From assembly GCA_032717465.1 (NCBI GenBank), contig CM064666.1:2913501-2977500 (forward strand): a stretch of 64,000 bases of DNA, given 5' to 3'. Numbering within the stretch: position 1 is the first letter of the stretch; every line of letters starts with the position of its first letter. Both the position numbers and the translations under genes were made by a program. Positions 55,441 to 64,000 of the stretch are shown in pieces. The notes under the pieces are model-generated. The model saw only the letters and a program-made list of their open reading frames with translations, was not told where the DNA came from and did not search any database. The DNA comes from Coenobita brevimanus (taxonomy: Eukaryota > Arthropoda > Malacostraca > Decapoda > Coenobitidae).

Positions 55441-57049
55441 TTGGCTGTGGTATGCCATCACAATAAAAAGTCAAGACAAAGGCAGTGAAGATCGGACATC
55501 ATAAACTCCCCCTCGTGACACCCTCTCATTGGAAGTGTCTTTATATTGGGATGACTGAAGACATCTACCTATGGTTTGATCTGGACATCACTCAACCCTC
55601 CACAGTTACCAGCGTAGACTCAGGTTGGGTAGAATCACAGATGACACGTGCCCCGCTCATACAATAGGTCCACATAACATAATACCCGTACACGTGTTGG
55701 CGCACTTCACAGCTCACACAACACTAATGGTCCCATGCTTAAACACTAAACTGCTGAGTGGCATGCAAGCTTCCTATATTTTGTGACAATGAAACAACTG
55801 AGTAGGATGGAACATGTTTATCCTTCCTATATGGTTGATGACTGCAGTAAATAAATGTGGGATGCAGACTTACCATAACTAATAACCAAAGGTGCTTCGA
55901 AAATTACAATTAATTCCACTCCCAGAGATCAGGTTTAACCCATCCCATACCCATTAATTTATTATAAAACCCAGCCCCAAAACTCAACAAATTTTTGACT
56001 TTTCTTTTTTTTGGGGGGGGGCTCAAACCTCCACTTTTGGTGAGAGACAATGGAAAATGACCAAGAAAGTGCTCACCTGAGGTCAGAAATGGTCTAGACA
56101 GGTGACCCTCTGAACATCTGATAGTGTGTCCTCTGTAGCCATGCTGCTATTGTTGCGTTTTCTATGGTGAGGGTAACTATTGGAAACCACTCAAAATACG
56201 TAGATATTTATTAATTCGGTACAAATTTACATGCAGTACAAGAATATATTGGTTTTCACACAAGAATATAGGTGATATAAGCATTGTTTCATTCACGATC
56301 ATGTGAAAATTGCCAAATTCTTGCACAATTGACTCACAGTGACTGTTGTTTCAACTTACATTCACTTTTTCAACTTATACTTTTACATTAACATTATACC
56401 AGTTTCCACCTTATATAACTTATCACATATTTACAAGCTTTACTGTTACAGCGAGCATCATATTATTGCATATTTACAGGCCTTACTATTATAGTGGGCC
56501 AAGTATTATCTCAAGCACACACAGTATCAGTAATATACTAAAATATACTAAGATGTGGTAGAGGAAGGTGTCCCGTGTATACTGTATGTACCAAAAATCA
56601 TGCGCGAAATTTGAAAAATGTGCAAACGACGGACCTTGCAATAGCAAAATGTGCATCATACGTCGTCAGGACTGAGCGTGAAAAAAAGTTGCGATGTGCA
56701 TTGTATGTTGTGGGTACGGGGTAAGTTAAGCATACGGCACTAAGATGCAGACACAACATCAGTGGTGTAAGAAATCTGTAGAGTGATCCCATTAGGACAG
56801 TTTCTTATATGCTGTTGACGAGTCTGCTCGACTAGGCAGACTGGTGTTAGGCAACAACAAGTAGGAAGCACCTGAAGAGCACATACTTCCGACAAAGCAA
56901 ACATTTTAAAAATTTACTGTTGTAATCTCTCTTTTCTACCAGACAAATACTTTTACAGCCTTATATAGTCATTAAATGCTACTACCTTGATCTATCCTGT
57001 TACACAGTTTCAGGAAAAGCATACCTCCACCAGCACAAATGAAAAATAC
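55441..57049. other. No gene seen
   Basis: AT-rich sequence with short chance ORFs. A fragment at about 56815-56880 (GAGTCTGCTCGACTAGGCAG then CAACAACAAGTAG) resembles 18355-18415 of the inverted-arm repeat. Confidence 0.5.
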
Positions 57050-58110
57050 TATTTATTTTGCATCCGGACCCAGATCCACCTCAAAATCTTCTCAACGTTT
57101 TCTTGACCCGATGCCCACCTATCCACAAGACTTCATTAAAATATCACAACAGCTTTAAAAGACATCTTGTACAGTGCTTAAAAAAAAAGTATCCTAACAA
57201 CTTTGTGGTAAACAAACTGAAAAATCAACTATGTGATCTGAAACGTGAGTGAGACCTTGTGACACATGTTGGTAGCCCTTAAGATCACAGTTGCCATGTG
57301 ACATATTTATGCTATATGTTATCATAGGCATTTCCTACAGTTATGACGCATCAGTGCTGTATTTAATACGTGTGTATTATTTAATATGTGTGAAGTGCTT
57401 GAAAGGGTGCAGCAGGGAAGAGAGATTGCTGGTTCTTTGAAAGCAGTGATAAGAAACAGGGAAGTGAGCATGGAAGTGAAAAAACTACTATATGACAGTA
57501 TTGTGATACCAGCTCTAACGTATGAAAGTGAAGCTTGGACCTTGTTGGAGGGACTGAAGTCAAGAGTGAGAGCAGTGGAAATGAGTTATTTGAGAGGAGC
57601 ATGTGGAGTCACATGGAGAGACAGACTGACAAATGAAGAAGTGAAGGAGTGTTGTGGTGTGGATGTGGATGTGATAGGAAGCATTAGGAGAAACACATCA
57701 AGATGGTTTGGCCATGTGGAGAGGATGGAGAGTGAGAGACTGACGAAGAGAATGTATGTGAATGAGATGGAGGGGGGGAGAGGGTGGGGGAGGCCAAGGA
57801 TGAGATGGAGGGATGGAGTGGAGAGGTATATGAGAGAGGGATGTGTGAGCTGGGAACAGGGCAGTGAAATGGCGGGGAAAAGAGCGACATGGAGGCGATG
57901 TGGCCATCCCGTATGGGATTAAGGAGTCTGTCAATAGATAGATAGATAGATAGTATTATTATTATTACAGAGGTGAAAGTGTGATTTCACAACTATCTAC
58001 CCCAAGTGACGATGCCATTTTTAGGCATAGTACCTAAACAAACGGACAGACTTAAGTGAATACATAACTTCCGTCCAACTTCGTCGGTAGGAATACCAAG
58101 AACGACTAAG
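57050..58110 (+). repeat. Possible old interspersed repeat, split by LINE D
   Basis: The left part, 57055-57150, has ATCCGGACCCAGATCCACC and CACCTATCCACAAGACTTCA. The right part, 57985-58095, has AAACAAACGGACAGACTTAA and ATAACTTCCGTCCAACTTCG. Both resemble the two ends of a widespread invertebrate repeat I recall. LINE D at 57386-57945 lies between. Family identity is uncertain. Confidence 0.4.
57386..57945 (+). mobile_element. LINE family D, 3' fragment, 178 open codons
   Basis: Encodes SLKAVIRNREVSMEVKKLL, PALTYESEAWTLLEG, YLRGACGVTWRDRLTNE and SRWFGHVERMESERLTKRM to HPVWD, then AATAGATAGATAGATAG. It is diverged from the 35.1 and 38.3 kb copies and lacks a GTTT-type block before HP. 5' truncated. 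Confidence 0.87.
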
Positions 58111-59178
58111 ATGTGTTGTCATGATACAGTATTATGATGAACCATAGTTATCAGGTATGAAAGAATCTCCGTGGCCATTAGTTAAATCGACCCAACAGTC
58201 AACTTACACCTGGCCATCGCTTGAGCTGATTATGGGATAGAGATCTTCGCCAGGTTAGCACAAACACACTATGGTCGGAAATAAGGTGGTGGTGGTGGTG
58301 GAGGTGGAGGTGGTGGTGGTGCTGATGGAAAACTTATCACTACTTGGCTGCGCAGTTGTCTTGTTGTCGTGGGTAGTTGTTAAGGACGAAAGCATCTCCT
58401 ATCAGCTTTTCTTCAGCTTGACTGTCGCCTCTCTTTCTTATTAGATATATTAGTAAATAAACTGTAGAGACAACTGATAGGAATTTTACTGCTTCTTATT
58501 TCCTTATGACCTAAGGTTATTTCTGTCACTGGGTCCATTTCTATGTGGCCTTGGAGATTGGTAACAACTCCTTCCTTAGCGATTTATTCCTCACATCACA
58601 CCTCATCATCCTCTCGTATGTTACTGATACGATAGATACATAAATTACTTAGGGATAAAAGAAAGAAAATAAAAGATTAATATGTGTCAGAAAAAGAACA
58701 GAAAGGTCGCCCAGACGACGCATAACGACGCCAACCCCGTCGAACCCACAGCCAAGGTGACCAGATTTCCAAAGTAGGAACATCTTACGTTGTGGATGAA
58801 ATTATACTAGACTGGTATAAATTATGTTAAATCTTTCGTTGTTCTTAATACGTTCGGTTTCTATTACTTTCAGTGACTGATATGGTATTACTAGGTTGTT
58901 AACTGTATAAACCCATATCATGATGAATAATTCTTGTGACAAAAACCATCATGTTAATAATTAATCATGCTTGTGGGTATTGGCTGGACAAAATTTCTCT
59001 GGCCCACTGCCGACCCACAGCCCGTAAACCTGTACACGTCCACCCGCCACCGCCCATGATTTCCTAAGTTCGTTAATAAACCGAAAGCTAAAATATATAG
59101 CAAAGTATGGATTGTTTCACATTTTCTTTTCATGATGTTCATATTAAACAGTTATCTGTCCTTTATGAGGCCTATTAA
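58111..59178. other. No gene seen; (GGT)n at 58288-58322
   Basis: A short GGT/GGA triplet run. Otherwise unassigned. Confidence 0.6.
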
Positions 59179-59360
59179 CCCATTTGCGCCCAGTGTCCTC
59201 AGTACAGGACGAAACCGTGGACATTATCGAAAGTTAATAAAGAAGGAAACCCTGGGGTAGGGACCTAAGAGCTTCCTGACTATGAACGATAGGTGGAGGT
59301 CAGTAGGCTTAGTACCCTTCCAGCACAATCCCTCACACAGGAACCCTGGGAGCTACTGGG
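59179..59360. mobile_element. 182-bp TTAA-flanked MITE (piggyBac-like)
   Basis: TTAA at 59175-59178 and 59361-59364. Ends read inward are CCCATTTGCGCCCAGTG and CCCAGTAGCTCCCAGGG, 13 of 17 matching. No coding sequence. Different in sequence from the 1.3 kb MITE. Confidence 0.75.
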
Positions 59361-59769
59361 TTAACTACTGTCACCCCTAGGAAATTCCAGGGTCATGAGT
59401 GAAAAATTATTCCCTCAGAAAATTACACTAGCCTCTGGGTAATAAATATTGCCTCAGTGTAAGAACTGAAATATCTAGATTTAGCGACTTTTCTGTTGAT
59501 CTGGTTACCCTGATCAAGAGTTGCAGTATACTGTATATTGAAAAATATGGGAGTGTAATACTTGCTAACCTTGGTACTTAGTGTGATATCTAATATAAAA
59601 TATGCCAAAATAATTCCGAATTTCATCAAAATATGTAAAATTTATGCCAAACGACGATATGCTAAATTTTATGCTAAACCAATGATTTGTCACAGAAATA
59701 TGCTAAATTTGGCATATTTATGCTAAAGTTGGTCACGCTGCCCACAGCCAACACTCCTTCCCCCCCCAG

Positions 59770-60062
59770 GGCTGCACCATCATAGTCCCCAGCGACCCCA
59801 CCATCACCAGCCCCTTCATCCTCAGCCAAGATTCACCCGAGATTCCTATTATTACAACCGAGGGCTACTCGAAGGGGGAGGACGACCACAGCAGGTGGGT
59901 GGATGGTGACTGGGCAGATGGTGAATGGGAGGATGGTGACTGGGGGGGACGACGACGAGGCCAGCTTCTCTGAGAAAGACGAGGCCAACTCCTCTGAGAA
60001 GGACGAGGTCACCAAGTTCTTCGAGGACAAGGGCGCCAGTTTCGTTGTCGACGAGGCCGCCA
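59770..60062 (+). pseudogene. Candidate host exon, acidic, unknown function, one frame shift
   Basis: A strong acceptor (pyrimidine tract ending CCCCCCCAG at 59769) precedes an open reading GCTIIVPSDPTITSPFILSQ, then PEIPIITTEGYSKGEDDH and Trp/Gly/Asp-rich repeats (DGDWADGEWEDGDW). At a run of seven Gs (59942-59948) the frame must change. The next frame then reads ASFSEKDEANSSEKDEV and FFEDKGASFVVDEAA up to GTGAGT at 60063. Base composition is GC-rich and codon-like, unlike the transposons around it. I do not recognise the family. The frame shift may be a true mutation or a homopolymer error. Other exons were not found in the window. Confidence 0.5.
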
Positions 60063-60375
60063 GTGAGTATGGGAGAAAAGGCACGTTAGAAAATATGAGG
60101 CGAGGAGAGGGTTTGAGATAATAGACCACGATGCCTGTGTAGAATGGGTTGTGTTGTTTTGGTGGAAGGAGGGACTGGCCACGGCGTTATGAACGGTTTG
60201 TGGCATGGCACGTGGGAGAATGGAACATGGTAGCAGGGGAGAAGGGAGGATAGAGATGGGGTGGGCAGTCGATAGCTAACCTACACATTTATTTCTATAC
60301 TAACCCCAATACTCCCCATTCCTCTACACTACTCCAGTTCCCCCATTCCCATACCTCTATATCCCCTCCCATGGT

Positions 60376-60545
60376 CCTGAGGGGGACGCCTTCACCTGGT
60401 GGCACTGATAAGACTGGGTGGTGGGGCTGCCTGGTTATACAAACGTCCTTCAGTCCCCTCTCCACTCCTCGACAGGGGGACGGATCGCGTCGGAGAGGCA
60501 ACTATGAACCTATAGCATTTACTACTACTATTATTACCACTATTA
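60376..60545 (+). repeat. Dispersed repeat F, copy 2, with ACT tail
   Basis: Same block order as at 13505-13680: GGACGC, TTCA, TGGTGGCACTGATA, GGGGCTGCCTGGTTATAC, AAACGTCC, then TACTACTACTATTATTACC. Confidence 0.6.
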
Positions 60546-60758
60546 GAGAAAGGTATCTTAAGGTGTAATGTACAAAATAAATCGCTAAAGATGAGGTGCA
60601 ACGAAGCCTCCTATTGCACCTACACTATATCCATCAACGTGTTTAATTTTCCTAACTGTTTAGTACTGCAGCTAACGCCAAACGATTTTATTCAGCTGAG
60701 TCGTAGAAGCCTGAGTTATTTTTTTTACTACATTTCGAAGACTGATGACTATGATATA

Positions 60759-60965
60759 CTCGTTTCACCTCAAGTTGGCCCAGATATTTGTCCTTTTACA
60801 ATCTGTTTTACTCAACCCCGTGGCAAGAAAAGACAACACTGCGGTTTACAGGTTGTCCATTGCACTTCATCTTGACTAGCACCATAACCTAGTATTAATC
60901 TCTTGTTACATCTCAGCATTCTTGATGGAAGATGGCAATTTTAGATCAAGTTAAGAAGAAAAGAG
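60759..60965 (+). mobile_element. MITE M, copy 4 (207 bp)
   Basis: Left end CTCGTTTCACCTCAAGTTGG and right end read inward CTCTTTTCTTCTTAACTTGA, between TA at 60757-60758 and 60966-60967. Internal GGCAAGAAAAGACAA and TTGACTAGCACCATAA match the family. No gene. Confidence 0.72.
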
Positions 60966-61184
60966 TACAGTATCGCTCTCTGTTCAGTATGTTACGGCAA
61001 TTCTGGTATCAGTTATTTAACACCGTTTTTTTAGCCATTTATTATATACCAACATTTTACCTCGAAGCTGAGCCATCCTTCCACGTGCCGCTTACCTTCA
61101 TATGTCATCGCTTCGGCACCAATACCCACCCTCCATACTGAATACACAGTAGGGCCCACTCTGGACTGGCGTGATGGTAGTATA

Positions 61185-61391
61185 CTCTTTTTACTCTAAC
61201 TTGGCCCTGATTTTCGTCCTGTTGTAGCTTATCTTACTTTTCTCAATGGCAGAAAAAACAATGATACGGCTCCGTATCACTTCCATAGCACTTCTTCGTG
61301 AGTAGCACCGTATTCTAGTGTTAATCTAGAGCTATAACTCAGCACTGAGATGGAGAGACGGCAATTTTAGGCCAAGTTAGAGTAGAAAGAG
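61185..61391 (+). mobile_element. MITE M, copy 5 (207 bp, best ends)
   Basis: Left end CTCTTTTTACTCTAACTTGG and right end read inward CTCTTTCTACTCTAACTTGG differ at one base in 22 compared. TA (within TATA) flanks both sides. Internal AATGGCAGAAAAAACAATG and CACTTCTTCGTGAGTAGCA match the other copies. No coding sequence. Confidence 0.85.
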
Positions 61392-61404
61392 TATAGTAAG
61401 GTTA

Positions 61405-62355
61405 GCATTTTTTATTTTTTTAACAACAGAACAGAGGAAGGAAAAATTAATAGAAAAAAAAAATCCATACACCGAATTACTGGCATCCTCCATTCATAAA
61501 ATAACTAACAGCAGGACTTGAACTGCTGTAGGTTGAGTCTGGGGAAAACAACTCTGGGGAAGCGAGTTCCAGAGAGATGCAGTTCGGAGAATAAAATAAT
61601 TCTGATAGGCAGAAGTTCTGCAATATGGCTGAGTGACGTTCCAGTCATGAGCGCTACCAGATGCCCATAGCACGAGGGAAGGCATGGAGAGGTGACACCA
61701 TGGACGCAACTTCGTCTGAGCATTTGCCATAAAAATATGTGTAAAGTATTGCAAAAGAGGCAACATTCCTTCTTACTCGTAGTGAAGGTAGTTTATTTAT
61801 AATAGCAGGGTTATTAATAATTCCATCAGCTTTGTACTTTTGTCTAGTTATTTTAATGCAACCTCTCGGCATCCATTCCACAAGGGTGAGCAATATTCAG
61901 GCTGAGAGCGCACATGACATGACTCTTATAAATTATAGATAACTGCTCGTCAATGAAGCAGTTATGGACTCTGTACAACAATTCAAATACCTCGGAGGCG
62001 GTTTTAGCAAGTGAACTGACATGAGAGGTCCAGCTGAGGGCATTGTTAAGTGAGACACCGAGAATTTCAATACTTTTGGAGATGGGAATATTAGTAGCAC
62101 TGAAGGTAATATACGAATCTGCCAATGTCTGTCTATTAATAAATTGCATATATTTGGTTTTACTAGCATTAAATGAGACAAGGTTGTTTTGTCCCCATTC
62201 ACTGATGGAAGGTAAGTCTTGATTTATGGAGATGGCTGTACTGAGTTAAGAGGTAGAGATATTAGACTCCGTAAATAGGTGTTTGAGTGTGAATGAACTA
62301 TGAAGTGCTGAGCCATCTGCATATGAATGGATGGGATTGTGGGTGACAGATAAGA
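61405..62355 (-). mobile_element. LINE family B, 3' half, reverse strand
   Basis: Minus-strand reading gives SYITFSATNIPISKSIEILG, LSWTSHVSSLAKTASEVFEL, IYKSHVMCALSL and LRRSCVHGVTSPC-type C-terminal sequence in several frames. The T run near 61409-61425 is the poly-A side. 5' truncated near 62355, just after the motif C region (HSYADGSALH-like on the minus strand). Inactive. Confidence 0.82.
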
Positions 62356-62389
62356 GATCATTAATTTACGTGAGACTTTACAGTAAAAA

Positions 62390-64000
62390 AAAAAATAATA
62401 ATAATCTTCCTCAACTGTTCCCATGTAAGGATGGGGTCAGGTGCATCCAGAAACTAATTATTGTTGCTGAATAACCCCGATCTGTTTGACCAGTCAGACC
62501 CATCAACCGCAGACAAGTAACCGCCCTTGCAGGTACGTCCCGTGCAGTATGGACGCCGCATTTTTCCCTCTCCACCCACTTAACATAATCAACATAGTAG
62601 GCTCTGCGTCATCCAGTTATTTGATTATATAGTTACCAACCATCGTTGTAAATGGTTTCCTGGGTTATGGGGAACCATAACACTTGTCATTCTGTGCGGA
62701 GCCACCTACTAGAAAGAAGAGAGAGAGGAAAAAAAAATTAGGCAGGAATGATGGGAGAAATAGGAGGTGAGGAAGACAAACACGGTAACAGAAAGGTAAA
62801 GGTGAAGGAATAAGTAAGGTGCACTACAACAAGTGTGTAGATGATGATTGCCATTATTAGGACTCCATATTATAATTACAAATCATAATAGATAGATAGA
62901 TAAATAGATAGATAGACAGCTCTATGCGAGCCTGGGAATGGGAAATGATCTTGCAAGTTACACTGAGGAAAAGCTGACGACAGATTACGAAGTAGCCAGT
63001 AAGGAGATGATGCAGTTAGTTGTCAGCAATTCACCGGTGAACAAAGCCTTGTTGACCATACACACACATACACACATACTCACACACAGGCTTCTAGAAC
63101 TTTCCAATCACAAGGAACACACGTGATACGTCTCCTGTTTCACCAGAATTTAGGAAAGAGAGCTCAGAAGGAAGCTAGCCATAGAACAGACAGGTCGCAG
63201 GGAGAAGGGCTTAGCAACTTGAGAGAGAGACAGAGAGATAGCTAGCGGGACTCTACTTTATACTTCGCTCTGTGTGAGAGACTTGTTGATATTTCCAAGA
63301 CAAATAAAAATAGTCCCATACTATTCTTTACCTCTCCTGTCACTACATGACAAATGGGAAAGAAGATTATCTACTCACGAAGCTACTCAAGTATAACAAC
63401 CGCTCGTCCACAAGTCTAATATATATAACTTCTCTACAAGTAACTACAAAGTCTTTTATGACACCATTACCTGCTATTCTCCCGAAACTAGTAATAAAAT
63501 TAAAAAGTGTGAAAACTATCAACATCACGCCCAGTGAAATGGGCCACACAGTCACTCACACACCATTCCAGCTCTCGGAATCCTGGCTCCTCATCGATAA
63601 CTCAACTGCCTACACTTTTTTTTTTTTTCGCATGAGCTGCTAAAACACACCTGCCAGACAATGTAAATAAATTCATAATGAGGAAGCACAACTGATCAGA
63701 AGGTCCGTTCACACAATCATGGGCATAGGTTTTTGAGTGTAGCAGTGGAAAATTGTTGGAGGAAGAAGAGAAGAGGAGGGCAAGGAGGAGAAGGAGGAAA
63801 GGAAGAAAGGAGGAAAAGAAAAGAGGCTGGAGAGAAGAGGGGAGAGAAAGGAGAAGAAGAGAAAAATATGAGAAGGAAATGAAGAAGAAAGGAGAAAGAG
63901 AAGAGGAAGAAAGGAGAAAGAGAAGAGGAAGAAAAAGGAAGAGGAAGCAGGAGGAAGAAAGGAGAAGAGGAAGTATGGAGAAGAAAAGGAAGAAAGAACA
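62390..64000 (-). repeat. Arm 2 of the long inverted pair, interrupted, runs off the window
   Basis: The reverse complement of 17280-18475: 62390-62856 pairs with 18475-18010 and 63464-64000 with 18010-17280, ending in a purine-rich GGAGAAG tract. A 607-bp segment (62857-63463), absent from arm 1 and flanked by CCATTA on both sides, interrupts it. That segment includes GATA and CA short repeats and no recognised gene. Confidence 0.7.

Overview
This window looks like a stretch of a large, transposon-saturated invertebrate genome, most likely a decapod crustacean or similar arthropod. The reasons are long dinucleotide and trinucleotide microsatellites, many broken Jockey-, I-, CR1- and RTE-like LINEs, Gypsy elements, many small DNA transposons, and one CYP2-clan-like P450 exon. 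No operon, bacterial gene or rRNA gene was seen. The organism call is inference. Almost all recognisable coding sequence belongs to transposable elements. Only two host-like coding pieces were found: a P450 last exon with broken duplicates (12.8-13.4 kb, perhaps also 14.1 kb) and an unidentified acidic exon (59.8 kb).

Layout, left to right. 0-3.1 kb: a Jockey-like LINE tail (family A) beside a CR1-like LINE (family G) that a 640-bp TTAA-flanked MITE interrupts. 4.8-6.7 kb: a decayed hAT element with its target duplication, carrying a second, smaller hAT MITE. 7.3-12.8 kb: a Gypsy element (Gypsy-1) with near-identical 788/790-bp LTRs and the unusual order gag-protease-integrase-RT-RNase H, inserted just upstream of a P450 splice acceptor. 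13.5-20.5 kb: a repeat with an ACT tail, LINE family B copies, a 207-bp MITE family (M), a pyrimidine-rich arm whose inverted partner lies at the window end, and a tRNA-derived SINE.

20.5-33 kb is a LINE pile-up. A family B copy abuts an I-like LINE with RNase H (family C), and family C is split by a complete family A copy whose 5' part is inverted, the pattern expected of twin priming. An RTE-like LINE fragment lies beyond. 34.4-52.6 kb: one family A LINE is split by a 17.3-kb Gypsy element (Gypsy-2) with gag, protease, RT, RNase H, integrase and a broken envelope-like third ORF. Gypsy-2 has itself received six later insertions: two LINE D fragments, one LINE D' copy with an intact 690-codon RT ORF, one hAT element, one 710-bp GC-rich segment and one 2.3-kb element with 46-bp inverted ends. 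Subtracting these leaves LTRs of 823 and 826 bp.

52.6-64 kb: a reverse-strand SINE sharing its tail with the RTE LINE, a third Gypsy integrase fragment, another LINE D fragment, a second TTAA-flanked MITE, the acidic exon, two M MITEs, a LINE B copy and the inverted partner of the 17-18 kb arm. The genes do not form a working system. What the window offers is a readable insertion history, several element families that appear undescribed, and a degraded P450 locus.
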